A stretch of 64,000 nt of DNA from Tupaia tana (GCA_026018925.1 JAKSZU010000006.1:129409592-129473591), one strand, 5' to 3'; counted from the first letter of the stretch, positions 37,763-49,970 are shown. Program-made: numbers and translations. Notes: generated by a model not told the origin, from the sequence alone.

Positions 37763-40469
37763 CATTTGTCCTAAATGACTTGATACTAGAAAAACCTTTA
37801 AGAGGACTAAATGGCATAATTTAGATCTAGGACTTTTTGGTTCTTTCCTTGATTAAGTGCAAGATAATGGAAGGATTTGGTTTCATCTCTCTGTTTCTTC
37901 AGTTAGATAATAAGATAATTATTAAATAGCTGACTTGATAAAGTCAAGAAGCTGAAAATGATAGAACAGACACTAGAAATAACAGAGCAAATGATGGCAC
38001 AGCCTCATAGCCCTGTATCCTGCTCCCCGAGTTTTATGACTGCACTCGAGAAGAAAGGGCAAAGTATAAAAGGAAAACAGTGTTCACTTAGATACCAAAA
38101 GTGCAGATGGTATCAATTAGAGACACGGTGATAGCAAGAGCATCGCTGTATCCTTGCCACCAAATGCCTAAAGCAACTCCATCATGATTCCTTTAGATAG
38201 GATTTTACACTGTGGCATCTTTAGAGGCTGTCACAGCAGAGCTAAATGTTTATGAAGTAACCTGTATGCCATGCATGCTAAATTCAACTAAACAAATCCC
38301 TGGAAGTCGTCTAAGAGGGAGAAAACTTCAAGAATCAGAAAACTGATGTTAGATCTCTCTGATCCACTTGGCCCTTGTTTTGAAAACCCTGCTTCTCTGC
38401 ACTAGCATGCTTGAGTTGACAGGGCTAAGCATTTGACTGTTGCCACCTGGTTTCAGTACACTGTGGGAAAAGGCTTGGAAAAGCACCTTTAGATAGAAAA
38501 GACAATAAGTAAATGAACTCAAATGACATGTGAAGAGTCTAAGGAGGCATGGAAGAGTGACAGGGAAAGCAAGTGTAAAGACAAGTACAGGAAGATGAAT
38601 GAATGACCTGTTTCTAGAGGGGACGAATGAAATCTGCTCTTTGTGCAAATCAGCTAAACAGTGTGTCCTCTAGTGCAATCAATCAGCATTCATTTTAAAT
38701 AGCTGAGACCCCACCAATTATTATGCAGTTGCTAATATCAAATAAATGGATGAAATCACATAGGAGTCCTTTGATTAAAGCATAACAACAGGAGACTTCA
38801 ATGTAATTTGCATTTTCAATCCCGTTCTTGTGGTGTGAGTCATTGATGATGTGGTGCTACCATTGTGTCATCCTGTTTCTCAACTTCCTCTAATTCAAAG
38901 TTATTGTACTCGTATTTGTAGTTCTTTCCAGATTCTTATAGGTTTGGGCTACCTATTATAATGATTGCAGATAGATCTATAGCTGTAAGCTAGACCAAGG
39001 TCTTCCTATAATACATTTGAAATGACAGAGAACTTCAATGTATGATAGTTTAATTTTTTTTTACATTCTCTTTAAATACATACTATTTTGGAAAAAATTA
39101 TTAGGGCTGATCTTTTTCCTGTGTGCATGGAGAAGAGGCATGTATTTACCGGACAAGCTGGTTCCCTTCTTGTTTGATTAAAATTAAACAGAGTTTTATA
39201 GCACAAAACAGATGGATTCACTTAAATAATTCCCTTTCAGTATTGTTTATCTTCACCTTTTGATTGCCCAAAGTTCCCTGTTTTCTTGACACACCTTTTC
39301 TCATGCTCTCTGAACCATGGAATTAAAGATTGACTTACTCAAAATACTTGGTATTTTGGTCTATTTTTAAGTTATGTTTAATTTTTTGTTTTTAAATCTT
39401 TTGATTGTAAGTATCTCACATTAGGACAATTTGAACCATTCAACGATTTCTATTTCATGAGCTATGTCTTTTTTCTAGAGTCTCTGAAAGTTACTCAAGT
39501 ATAAAATGAAGAGAAATACATTTGAGAGAATACATGTGTATCTGAATCCTTTCACTTGTGTATGTGTTTGTCTGTTTCTGTGTGTGTAAATGTGTGAGTG
39601 TGCAACATAAAAACTAATTTGACTTTCATAGGTCACAATAGTCATTCCTTTAATTTTAGACATGATTACACTTACAGCATTTTAGCAAATCTTGTTTTAA
39701 GACATGCAGTGAAAGTTATTCTTCCTATTAATTTGGAGAATCCTCTTCCTGTGTCCGAAATTATTTGTTGCCTGTCCTTCCTAGAAAAAAAAAATCTGGT
39801 TATGATCTGCATTCATGTCTCTATTTATATATACTAATATATATAAAAAGGTATCCACTCTCTTTAGCATTCCTAATCCTTTCTGTGTATTAAACTTTAA
39901 ATTACATTTTATACACACGCACACACTGGCAGTTATAGTAGTTTGTCTTTGATAAAAAGGAATTCATATATGTATACCTTTATCTTCTCACCTACACAAT
40001 AAAAATACCTCTGTTTCTCATGGTCATAGCTGAGATTTTTGTTGTTAGAAGTGTTCAAAATACGCAGACTAACAGTGTTATAGAATCAAAGCACTTCTCC
40101 TATGTTACCAAATTTCATCCGAGGCAGCAAGTTTAGTCTTAAAATCTGCTTATTTATTTAAATTCAATTAGCACATGAATTTCAAGAATGCTAAAGATGG
40201 TGTGGGATTTTAAAATTTGTATTTCAGAGTGAATTGCATGCCTCTGAGGCTATCAGCTGGCAGCTACTAAAAATTAGTAACATAAATAAAATCCCTCTTC
40301 TCATGAATTGCCTTTACAAATGTATTGTGCCAAGACAGAAATGACCAACATTCCCATGGGCTTTGAGCCACAATTCTGTACAAAAGTGGTAGAATCTGTC
40401 CAGAAACTCACAATTCATTATCAAAATAATTAAGAAATTCTCCAAAGCAGCGCCTATCAAGAATCTTTT

Positions 40470-40980
40470 TTTTAAAGCCACAGCAATTAAAACTTTGCCA
40501 TGGGCTTCCGCAGGCCAGTCCTGCCTTGCCCAGCAGCTTCTCGGACCACCTTCCCTAACCCTCTTCTCCCTCTCTGCTAAACTGCCAGCCGCTGACCTCC
40601 TAACCAATCCTCTGACACCCGCTAGGTAGGTCCCCATTTCTAGAACATGCATTCCCCAGGAACTTGGCAAAATAGCTTCCCAATTTCTTCAAGCCTGTTC
40701 AAATTTTACCACCCCTCCTACTCTCTCAAAACCCCCCAAACCATCTTACCTAAAGAGCATTTGGGCCTTCTCTGTTTTCTATCCTCTTTGTTATTTTTCT
40801 TTATATCACTTGAAATTACATAACTAACTTTCTTTTTTTCTTTATTGATCATTATTTTTTTTATTTTCTGACTCTCCCAAAAGAATGGGTGGGGTCCATA
40901 AAAGCAGGGACTTGGTTTTGCTCCTCACTGACTCCCTGGAACAGAGCATGCAGTCATTACTTGTTGAATGAATAAATCGC
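40470..40980 (+). mobile_element. L2 3' region
   Basis: The order is CCAGTCCTGCCTTGCCC, CTAGAACATGCATTCCCC, TTTTACCACCCCTCC, then AAAAGCAGGGACTTGG, GGAACAGAGCATGCAG and TTGTTGAATGAATAAAT. It matches the 3' half of L2, from the pseudo-coding part to the terminal AATGAATAAAT motif, in + orientation. Confidence 0.65.
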
Positions 40981-41187
40981 TGAGGTACTCATTCAGTATA
41001 AATACCTTGAGAGCCTTTTTATCACATCATGTCAGGATTCTTCTCCTTGATTGTTGCATTTCTTTTCTAAGATGATCTGGAATCTCTACCTTAATCCCAA
41101 AACTAATCTCAATGGGACCAGCCCTTCTCAACCTTTTGTTTGTTTGTTTCTTTGTTTGTTTTCATCAGAACATTCAGATATATTTAC

Positions 41188-41510
41188 AGGTTGAGTGTGC
41201 CTACTTCAAAAATCCAAAATGATCCAAAATCCAAAACCTTTTTGTCACTGACATGACACACATAGAAAACTCATCACCAGACCCCATGTAATGAATGGAC
41301 TGACCACAGTCAAAGCACTGCAATACGAATACTCTATTTTACCTTCTGACTCTGTGTATATGGTATATATGAAGGATAAATTACTTTTATGTTTGGACGT
41401 GAGTCTCACCATGTAGCTATCTCATTATATATATTGCAAATACTCCCAAATCTAAAAACTTAGAAAAACTTTGGCTCCAACCATTTCAGGTAAAGATTAC
41501 TCAACCCATA
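41188..41510. mobile_element. Palindromic Tigger-type DNA element
   Basis: GGTTGAGTGTGCCTACTTC at the left and GGTAAAGATTACTCAACCC at the right are inverted copies, and AAATCCAAAATGATCCAAAA occurs inside. This is typical of a mammalian Tigger-derived palindromic repeat. Confidence 0.55.
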
Positions 41511-41836
41511 ATAATATTTCTGATTATGATGTTATATAGCAATGGAGAAATGGGAAGAGATTTAGTGATTGGTGATAAAAAAACTCCTTTATTTTATAAA
41601 ATTATAATGAGAAAATATAAATATTAGAGATAACATTTAAATTTTATTTATTCTGTAGTTTTCAAATAAAAAAAACTTTTTAAAATTTATGACAATTAGT
41701 ACATTCCAGGACACTTGTAATGTACTTGTTATATTGGTTGGGAAACTGAGTTAAAAATTTAGTGGATTTAATTTTCTTTTGGCTCAGGAAACTATATAAC
41801 GTGAAGATTTGTCAATTATCTTTGGTAAAATAGCTA

Positions 41837-41840
<4 letters not shown>

Positions 41841-41885
<45 letters not shown>

Positions 41886-42121
41886 GAGAGAGATTTTTGC
41901 TGTAGAGTGTGCGTACTTGGGGGAGACACACAGAGAGAGAAAGTGAGAAATCACTCCCGAGGAGAGTGGCCATGCTGCAATCCCTTCTCCTTTATTTTTT
42001 TCTCAGAATTTTGGTCACACACACGTGCCCAGTATGAGTTTCAGACCACTGGGTCGGGCCCTCGAACTGGGGTTAACCATGTGGGAATCCAGAGCCTTAA
42101 TCACTACACCACCTGCTGGCC
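41841..42121 (-). mobile_element. Type A SINE with 41-nt T tail
   Basis: A T41 run at 41841-41881 precedes GAGAGATTTTTGCTGTAGAG, ATCACTCCCGAGGAG and head ending CACCTGCTGGCCC. AAACTTTT repeats on both sides. Confidence 0.88.
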
Positions 42122-42327
42122 CACTGAAACTTTTTAATAGAAGTCAAAAATGAAAACCAGAAGACATGTCTTGGAGAGCAATGCAAAGCCTGCCTAACTG
42201 ATCATGGATTTTTCTTCCCCCTTGAACAGTCTTTGATAGACAATGGGCTAATAATCCCCATTTGACTAAGAATAGCCGAGCTCATTATGTATCCTCCTGC
42301 TTAGTAGTGTGGTAGGAGTTTTTGTTG

Positions 42328-42350
42328 TTTTAAGTTTAATTATTTCCTCC

Positions 42351-42381
<31 letters not shown>

Positions 42382-42484
42382 CACGCCAGTTACTCCCCAC
42401 CCCCAATGGAGTCTTCACAACATGAGCCACCCTCAGCTTAGCCAGCATGTGCCCATACGGGAACCCGGGACTTGCCCCAGGAAG
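42328..42484 (-). mobile_element. Type C SINE, partial
   Basis: TTTAATTATTTCCTCCATGAG, (GA)n at 42354-42381, CCAATGGAGTCTTCAC and CAGCATGTGCCC are type C blocks in reverse orientation. Confidence 0.72.
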
Positions 42485-42653
42485 GTTTTTTAATCTGAGT
42501 TAAGTGATTTCATTTGTTAAGTCTGACGACACTGGGGTGATCTGCTGATATTACATATTTCAGCAATCAACAGTAAAAATACTAAGGAAAGGACTAGGAG
42601 GGATAGCTGCTTTCTACACTTAAGCAAAGGAGGGATGAGATTTCTCATCTTTT

Positions 42654-42927
42654 TTCCTTTTTTTTTTTTTTTTGGAGAGGTTTTTGCTGTAGGGTGCGTG
42701 CGCTCGCCAGACAGACAGGGAGAGACAGAGAGACAGAAAGCGAGAAATCACCCCCCGGGGGGATGGTCATGCCGCAATCCCTTCTCCTCCATTCTCCTCT
42801 CGGGATCTTGGGCACGCACGCACACGCACCCGGCGTGAGTTTTAAGCCACCGGATCCAGGACGCGAACCACGGTCGACTACGTGGGAGTCCAGCAACATA
42901 GCCATTACGCTAACTGCTGGTTCCCCC
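42654..42927 (-). mobile_element. Young type A SINE with 17-bp TSD
   Basis: It is a complete, CpG-rich reverse copy (GGACGCGAACCACGGTCGAC). The perfect duplication GAGATTTCTCATCTTTT lies at 42637-42653 and 42928-42944. Confidence 0.94.
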
Positions 42928-43497
42928 GAGATTTCTCATCTTTTAAAACTAAACTAATAATAATGCCAACAAGCAATTTAAAAAAGAACATTACAAAAAC
43001 CCTTCAACATGCTTAATATTCTTTTCAGTGGACCAGAAAACCTTTGGGTGTGACAAATGAACTCGTGAGAGAAATAGACTTGGGAAGCAAACTTTGCACA
43101 AAGCCAGCTGCCAGCAACCACACATCATTCAGGGGTGTGAAAGGCAATGGCTGTCAATTTCCCCTGAGTGGTGAGAAAGGAGAACGGCTTTGAATGATTT
43201 TATTTCATTTGCCTTATAGTAGATTATTCAGTCATAAAAGCAGGTAGTTGTTCAGAGGTTATTCTCTCTTTTTTTTTTTTTTTTTTTGATTTGAAATGTA
43301 GACTATCTTCTGTAAGTTCTGGAGAGAGTCACTACAAAGACATCATCTTTGTCCAACACCACTTTAAAATCTAAACTAGTGTCCCATAAAATTCTCAAAA
43401 TCTAGCAAAAACAAGGGCAGTTTGACACAAATACCCACATCTGAAATGTTAACTTGAGGCCTATTGTATGATCTTACATGGATCATATTACATTTTT

Positions 43498-43760
43498 TTT
43501 TTTTCTTTTTTTGGAGAGGTTTTTTTGCTATAGGGCATGTGCGCTCGCCAGAAAGACAGAGAGAGACAGAGAGACAGCGAGAAATCACCCCCCATGGGGG
43601 TGGCCACGCTGCAATCCCTTCTCCTTCATTCTCTTTTCGGGATCTTGGGCATGCATGCACATGCGCCTGGCGTGAGTCTAAGTCGCCGGGTCCGGGACTC
43701 GAACCACAGTTGACTAAGTGAGAGTCCAGCGACATAGCCACTATGCTAACTGCTGGTCCC
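43498..43760 (-). mobile_element. Young type A SINE with 18-bp TSD
   Basis: It is a complete reverse copy. The perfect duplication GGATCATATTACATTTTT lies at 43480-43497 and 43761-43778. Confidence 0.94.
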
Positions 43761-43795
43761 GGATCATATTACATTTTTAAATGATTGCTTCAAAA

Positions 43796-44039
43796 TTTTT
43801 TTTTTCGAGAGTTTTGTTTTAGAGCGTGAGTGCTCATCAAGGAAACAGAGAGAGACTGAGAGACACAAAGCAAGGAATCACTCCCTGGGGGGATTGCCAC
43901 ATGGCTGCAATCCCTTCTCTTGGGGTTTTGGGCATACACACATGTCAGGCATGAGTTTTAAGCTTCCGGATCCAGGACTCAGACTGTGGTCTATCACATG
44001 GGAGTCCAGTGACACAACCATTATGCCATCTACAGGTCT
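43796..44039 (-). mobile_element. Type A SINE
   Basis: It is a reverse copy with TTTTTTTCGAGAGTTTTG, CTCCCTGGGGGGATTGCC and a head ending CTACAGGTCTCC; older than the copy just upstream. Confidence 0.86.
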
Positions 44040-44616
44040 CCAAAAATTATTTTGATCAAAGTACAGTTCCAGATAAAAAGGTATAGTTTCACGGAAAATA
44101 TGAATGGTTAGGAAGGTTCATTGCTTTTCTAAAATGTTTCTCTTTATTTACATTTGAAGGCTCTGATGCCTGCCAGACTCTGCTCCGGATACACATTAAT
44201 GTTTCAAACGAGATCCTGTTCCTGCTAGAAGCTTCACAGTCTAAGAGAAGTCAAACACATGAGAGAATTTTAACTCTTATTTTTATGTCAGAATGACAGG
44301 AAGAAACAAAAATGGAGAAAATAACATCCTTCTGTCCTGAAGTTACTCCAGGACACCAAGGCTTTAGCAGGATATGCCAACACTGCCACCGAGATTTTCC
44401 TGATGATTCATGACTCACATTTCATGCTGCGGAGACACCCCAACCGCACACCCTGTCTCCAGATGGTGGCAGGCAGAGGAGGCCAGCCTGGTGATCACGT
44501 GGCCTGAGTGACCACATAGTTGTTCCTGAGCGCACAGGCTTGGAGGCCAAGCTTCAGAAGTGCCCGTTTTCATTTCAGAGAAATTTCTTTAGAGATTGAA
44601 TAACTCTCTTTTTCAG

Positions 44617-44836
44617 GTGCCCTCACCAAGATTTCACCTCTGTCATCGCCGTGTTCCTCACCTCTCCAAGGGACTCCTGCCAACAGCCCTGTCAACAAAA
44701 TTTCCACGGTGCCGTTTCCAGAATCTGCTGACTCAGCTCCCAAGCAAGGCCTAAGTTCTCACAGGGTTTTAACATATACTCAGAGTGCTCCCGACCTGTC
44801 CCCTCAGATCCTGACTCCACCTGTTCTGTGCAGCAG
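44617..44836 (+). CDS. PDE3A: PDE3A exon 6 (Ser/Pro-rich linker)
   Basis: Starts in phase with the split glycine codon of exon 5 and reads [19 protein letters not shown], then [19 protein letters not shown], ending two bases into a serine codon. Acceptor: TCTCTTTTTCAG at 44616. Donor: AGCAG/GTAAGG at 44837. It encodes about 73 residues of proline- and serine-rich linker with human phosphosite S520 in KIS-P. The central part, near [20 protein letters not shown], is the most diverged from human, as expected for a disordered linker. A reverse SINE begins only about a dozen bases after the donor. There is no catalytic residue in this exon. Confidence 0.97.
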
Positions 44837-44847
44837 GTAAGGGTTTG

Positions 44848-45134
44848 GTCTTTTCTTCTTTTCTCTTTGTTTTCTTTTCTTTTCCTTTCCTATCCTTTCC
44901 TTTTCTAATTGCTGGAGAGTATGTGCATAAGAGAGAGAGAGAAAGAGAGAAAACCTACCAAGGGGGCATGGTCATGCCACAATCCCTTCCCCTCCCTTTC
45001 TCCATCCCATTTGGATTTGGAACATGCATGTACACGTGCCAGGTGTGTTTCTCAAGCCAGAATGACTGGGTTTCATACTACTGTTGGCCTTGTGAGATCC
45101 AACTCCCTTAACCACCAAGGCCATGGAACCAGCC
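44848..45134 (-). mobile_element. Type A-like SINE next to exon 6
   Basis: A pyrimidine-rich tail (TTTTCCTTTCC repeats) is followed by GCTGGAGAGTATGTGC, GGGGGCATGGTCATGCC and a head ending GGAACCAGCC. The insertion sits just beyond the exon 6 donor. Confidence 0.82.
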
Positions 45135-45525
45135 ATGGATTGTCTATTGTTAACTAGAGTTTAACGGATCATAGTCTTCCTCCAGAGAAACACTCCACAG
45201 TGGTACCCGTAGCTAGGTACATAGATTTGCCAAAGTAGTTGACAAGAAAGTCTAAGATAATGTCATTTGTGAGGAGTAAGCTATAGTAGAAACTTAATTT
45301 CTTAAGTGATTTTCTTTTTAGAGTTCAAATTCTTCATACAACTGATCTGTGGAGATAATACAAAATAATTATTTGTAGTTTTTGACTGTTTACTAATGGA
45401 AAATGCATAAAACATAATTTTAAAAATTATATTGAGTTCTATACTTATTTGAGATTATATTTTGCATTGATATTAAATATATGTTAAGTTTGCATTTTCC
45501 ATTTTAACACTTTAAAAATGTACAG

Positions 45526-45785
45526 ATAAGGCTGGCTCTGTAGAGCAGTGGTAATGCAAGAGAAGCTGAGTCATACATGGCTACCATGGTTCAAGTCCCT
45601 GGCTCAGTAAGCCTTAAACGTGCCAGGCATACACACAAGTGCTCAGGATCTGATGGGCTGGGGGGCTCAAGGAATGGGATTGAGCATGCAGACCCTCTGG
45701 AGGTGGTCATCTCTCTCTCACTCACTCTGTCTTGCATGCATTCACCCTCTAACATGAATAAAGAAAAAACTAACGAAAATTTTTT
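45526..45785 (+). mobile_element. Type D SINE
   Basis: AAGGCTGGCTCTGTAGAGCAG head, GTTCAAGTCCCTGG, AAGTGCTCAGGATC and CTCTAACATGAATAAAG end are present. AAATGTACA/AAATGTTCA flank it (45516 and 45786). Confidence 0.8.
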
Positions 45786-45797
45786 AAATGTTCAAGT

Positions 45798-46000
45798 GGG
45801 GCCAACAGGTGGCACGGTGATTAAGGCACTGGATTCCCACATGGCCAACTGCAGTTTGAGTCCAAGACCTAGTGGGATGCATCTTGCTCTCCCCACTTCT
45901 CTCTCTCATTGTGTCTCTCTCGGGTGAGAGTATGTGCCCTATAGACAACTGAAAAATAATAATGATGATAAAGAAAATTAAATAAATAATTCTTTTAAAA
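45798..46000 (+). mobile_element. Type B SINE nested next to type D copy
   Basis: GGGGCCAACAGGTGGCACGG head, AGTTTGAGTCCAAGACC and AATAATAATGATGAT tail are present. The duplication AAATGTTCAAGT (one mismatch) lies at 45786-45797 and 46001-46012. Confidence 0.9.
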
Positions 46001-46017
46001 AAATGTTCAGGTAATGA

Positions 46018-46250
46018 GGGGCTGGCTCTGTAGCACAATGGGTTAAGCCCCATGCATGATCCCACATGGGTGATTATGGTTTGAGTTTGAGCCCCAGCAC
46101 ATGAGGTTCACACTGGGTCCGTGTATGTGTGAGTGACCAATATCCTGACAGGTTGGAGAAACGGAGGAAGAAGGATGATAATGTGACCATATGTCATTAG
46201 GAGGTGCTTTTTCTCTCTCTGGTGATAAACAGACAGACTAGATAGATAGT
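46018..46250 (+). mobile_element. Type D SINE
   Basis: GGGGCTGGCTCTGTAGCAC head, GTTTGAGTTTGAGCCCCAG, CAATATCCTGACAGG and GATAGATAGTT end are in forward orientation. Confidence 0.8.
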
Positions 46251-47013
46251 TACATGCCTGTTATGGCTGGACTCAGCTCTTTAAATACAATTAAGCAATT
46301 GCTTGTGCTGTTCTATGGTGTTGAAACAGAATTACGAAGTATTGTCTATTACAGAGGATAAGAAAAAAGGGCCTAGCACGGCCAGAGTAATTATTTTGCC
46401 AGCCAACATTGTCACTAATAAATATCTCCTCTTACTGAGTAACACATTTTATGGTTCTTCAACAATAAGTTCCTATTGAATAACTGATCTTAAAGCATTT
46501 CAGTTTTCTTTAAGTAAAGAGAAGTTGAATGTTTTAAAATATAACCAGGAGAGTGTCTTCAATCAAATGGTATTGCTTATCTAAGGTTAAGGAGGATATC
46601 TATTTAGTAACTTGTTGGCTTAATAGTATCAAATATTGGTTTATAGATTCAGATTTTATCACTGTATCAGTTTTAAGAACTAGAAATTCATACTGAAAGT
46701 TTCATTTCATAAACTTTGTTCATAAACTCTGTAAGGTAAATGAATGTTATTAATTTTTAAATCTTTATTTTTAGTTCCTTTCTCTTTACAAATGTTTTTT
46801 AAATAGAGAATTATTTTTGTTTGCTTGTTTGGCCAGTATCAGAGTAAAAAGCTATTTTACTATCCAAATATTATTCTGCTGTCCTCTCTATGATTTTTTA
46901 AAATAAAATAATTTCTATTAATATTAAAACCTTCTTTTTTCCCACCAAAAATGAATCTTCTGTAGTAAAATGTCTAGGAGACTGACCATATTTTCCTCTT
47001 AGAAATTCACACA

Positions 47014-47230
47014 GGGCTGGCATCTTAAGCTTAGCAGTTAAGGAAACTGGATTCCACATGGTTCAAATCCTGTCCCCTGTGGCTGTTTTAAAACTGGATG
47101 TGTGTGCATTTGTGCTCAATCGCTACAAGGTAGAAAAATAGAGAAAAGTGGTTGAGGTGTCACCATACCCCACTGCAAGGGGATGCTTTCTCCCTCTCTC
47201 AGTCTCTCTCTGGTAGGTGCACACATACTG

Positions 47231-47268
<38 letters not shown>

Positions 47269-47272
47269 AGAG
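47014..47272 (+). mobile_element. Type D/A-like SINE
   Basis: GGGCTGGCATCTTAAGC head, CCACATGGTTCAAATCC, GGGATGCTTTCTCCC, CACATACTGGC and an A tail of about 32 at 47234-47265 are present. Confidence 0.78.
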
Positions 47273-47638
47273 AGAAAACACACCTCACTTTATTTAAAAA
47301 TCTGAGAAGTTCTGCTAAAAGAACATCTCTTGTTTTTTTGTTTCATCTCATGTTTTCTGATTTTATTTGACTACAGAACCAGTGTCTTTAGGTTAACGCC
47401 CAGTAATTGTTCTTGGGCCCTATACTTGGGCAGAATGCCCTCCCAAGGCATTGTTTTGTGGTATGCATGAGCCAAGACAAAGCCCAGTGGAGTCTTCTGC
47501 ATGGAGGACATCTGCTTCCAGCTTTTCTAGGGAGACTCTCCCACTGTGGATTTCAGATTTGTGGGAAATAGCTTGCATGAAGAATGGAGAGAGATGTTTA
47601 AGAAAGATCAACCACTCACATAGCTTTTATATCATAGT

Positions 47639-47639
47639 C

Positions 47640-47680
<41 letters not shown>
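47639..47680. repeat. (TTA)n microsatellite
   Basis: About 13 uninterrupted TTA units. Confidence 0.97.
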
Positions 47681-48070
47681 GCAAGAATAATATAATGGGA
47701 TTTGAATGAAAGAGGTTCCAGAGAAAAACAAGAGGATTTCACTGTCTACTTGTTCAATAATGTTTATAAATCCAGTAGTGTGTGTTTTATTTGTTTGGGC
47801 TTTATAAATCTATAATTCAAACCATGTTTTATTATTGCCTTCAAGGCAGCCACCCATGTAGGCACAGAGAGCTCCAGAAACACACGACTAATTATTGTGG
47901 TTTCCCCTGCTGAACGCGAAGGGTTTGGCATCGAATCCTAGTCTCTTGGCTGCTGTAATGTCTATGCAACAAGTTGTTTTTCTGGCATAGGTGCTAGTGT
48001 ATTTGAACTACACATTTAAATAGTTCTTTTAGGTATTATCTTGCAATGAAAAATGTTTTAAAAATCATTT

Positions 48071-48280
48071 TTTAAGTTTATTTTTGCCATGAGAAAGGGA
48101 GATAGAGAGTGAAAGAAAGTCAGACAGATAGGCACCCCAGCACAGTCTTCATGCCACATTTATAGCCCCAGTCTTAGCCAGCCAGGGTCATGGGTGTGCT
48201 TGTGTCCAACTTATACAAAGAGACCTCAGGATACAAGCCCAGGACCTTCAAAATAATGCCTCAGCACTACCGCAGCTGAC
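48071..48280 (-). mobile_element. Type C SINE with 12-bp TSD
   Basis: It is a reverse copy with TTTTTGCCATGAGAAAGGG and CAAAGAGACCTCAGGATAC. The duplication TAAAAATCATTT lies at 48059-48070 and 48281-48292. Confidence 0.87.
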
Positions 48281-48836
48281 TAAAAATCATTTAAAACCAG
48301 TAAACTCCACTGCTATCAAGTTTCATCTTAGAATATAAGCCCATCAGTTGCTTCTGCTTTTACTTTCATCTCACTATTTTCTTGATTCTTTAAGTCAAGT
48401 GATAGGATTTCATAATTAGAAATATTTTGTGTGTAAGGCTTTTTTACTTGCATTCAAGGGTTGAAAAGTCAATTGACCTTGTATCAAGATTCTCTCTAGC
48501 TAAAAAATGCTTTTTTTCCTACTACACATACAACCACAGTTAGGGGAGGGGAAAATGATAAGCATTTAAGATACTAAACAGTAAGCTGCCACTCATTTCT
48601 TTTCATTTTAGAGTGGTTAGTCTGTAGTTAAATAACAAACTAACAAAAATCCACTGAGAACATTTGTAACACTAGTAGACAGAAGGGAAGAAACCCAGTA
48701 GCAAAATACAGAATTAAAATCTAAACATGGAGTCTCTAAACAAGATAAAAGAGAGAAGAGCCAGTTTGGAACTTTGTCAGGCCATTGTGGGATTACTTTT
48801 TAATTGTCAAACTGTTGATAAGAAAAAGGTATTCTG

Positions 48837-49097
48837 AGGCCAGATGGTGGCATAGCAATAAAATGCAATGCTCTGTAGGCTGGCTCACATGGGAGGGTTC
48901 TGAGTTCGTATCCTGAGACCTCCCTGAGTGTACTAGGCATGTGTTTGCTTATGAGCCAGGGCTGGCTAAGGCTTGGGGGTACGTGTGTATATGTGTTTGT
49001 ATATATGTATATGTGTGTATATGTGTTTGTCTGTGTCTGTGTGTCTTTCTGTCTCTGTTTCACTCACTTGGAGAAATAAACTTAAAAAAGAAAGGAA
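48837..49097 (+). mobile_element. Type C SINE with TSD
   Basis: GGCCAGATGGTGGCATAGC head, GAGACCTCCCTGAGTGTAC core, a TATGTGTTTGTATATATG-rich section and GAGAAATAAAC end are present. GAAAAAGGTATTCTG-like duplications lie at 48822 and about 49098. Confidence 0.87.
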
Positions 49098-49850
49098 GAA
49101 AAAAGTATTCTGCATTCTCCAACCCCTGCATTGTCCATGTCTCAAGTACCTTTGGTTTTTCTTGCCCCTAGCACCTGGTTGGCCTGTTTTTTTTCAAGAG
49201 CATTCTGTGTAGACAGTCATACATTTATTCTTCATCGAGATGTACCTCTCCTTTGTTTATTTCCTGAAGGCCTTAACAGGTGACTTATCATTCTGAAAAT
49301 AAATAAACAATAATAATTCATTTGTGTATTGTGGCAAAAAAACAAAATGAATATATCGTCATTTTGTTTTGACCTGTACTCTTTTCTTAAAGGACATGAT
49401 TGGATATAATATGTCTTAACCCCCCAAAAATAAATCTAATAATGAAACTTTTAAGCAGATACAAACGTATTCCACTGGAGAAGAAATTTTTGATCAAATA
49501 TATGTCAATACCACAATTATAAGAAGGCAGCAATATGTTTTAGTATCTTCTAGATAATGTAACAGAAATCTACCAGCACCTCAAATTTGGCCTAAACTAT
49601 GATGGAGGAGAATGAAATTCAAAGAATATTTCTAATCCTTTGTATTGACCATTCCTTCACACACACATAAAAATGGAAGCAGTATATTACATTTAAGTAT
49701 CCACATGTCAAACTGAAGTTTTCCATAAAACAAATAAGTAGAAGGTAGAAATACATGATTATCGATGTCTTAGAGTACGCTTAAGTGTCATATGGCTATG
49801 ATGTTTTGAATGGAGAAGTATGTATTTACAGCTGTTCCAATATTTCTCAG

Positions 49851-49936
49851 CTGTGGCAGACCGTATTCCCAAGAGAATCCTGCTGAGGGGACCCTGAAGA
49901 GAAGTGGCACTGCCGCTCAGACTGCGAGCAGGACAG
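49851..49936 (+). CDS. PDE3A: PDE3A exon 7
   Basis: 86 nt: one base finishing a serine codon, 28 codons and one base. It reads CGRPYSQENPAEGTLKRSG, then TAAQTASRT. Acceptor: AATATTTCTCAG at 49850. Donor: ACAG/GTAATT at 49937. The length is the same as human exon 7 (CGRPYSQ ... SRT), but the second half, TLKRSGTAAQTA, is divergent, as expected of the flexible linker before the catalytic region. No catalytic motif falls in it. A forward SINE begins 35 bases past the donor. Confidence 0.96.
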
Positions 49937-49970
49937 GTAATTCATTGTTTGGTATTTCTGAAAAGGACTT

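Larger units (their letters stand above)
44837..49850 (+). other. PDE3A: Intron 6 of PDE3A
   Basis: The intron runs from GTAAGG to ATATTTCTCAG. It holds SINEs at 44848, a cluster of three at 45526-46250, and copies at 47014, 48071 and 48837. A (TTA)n microsatellite lies at 47639-47680. 46251-47013, 47281-48058, 48293-48821 and 49113-49850 are AT-rich sequence without a recognised element or gene. Confidence 0.9.

Noticed and set aside
40314..40670. 118-codon minus-strand frame with RGLVRRSAAGSLAEREKR
   Set aside because: It lies antisense to an L2 3' region; no start context or domain supports a gene.
42645..42905. Recurring peptide '[17 protein letters not shown]...' in many open frames, which looks like a protein family
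   Set aside because: It is the translation of the tRNA-derived SINE head and body. Its recurrence reflects repeat copies, not genes.
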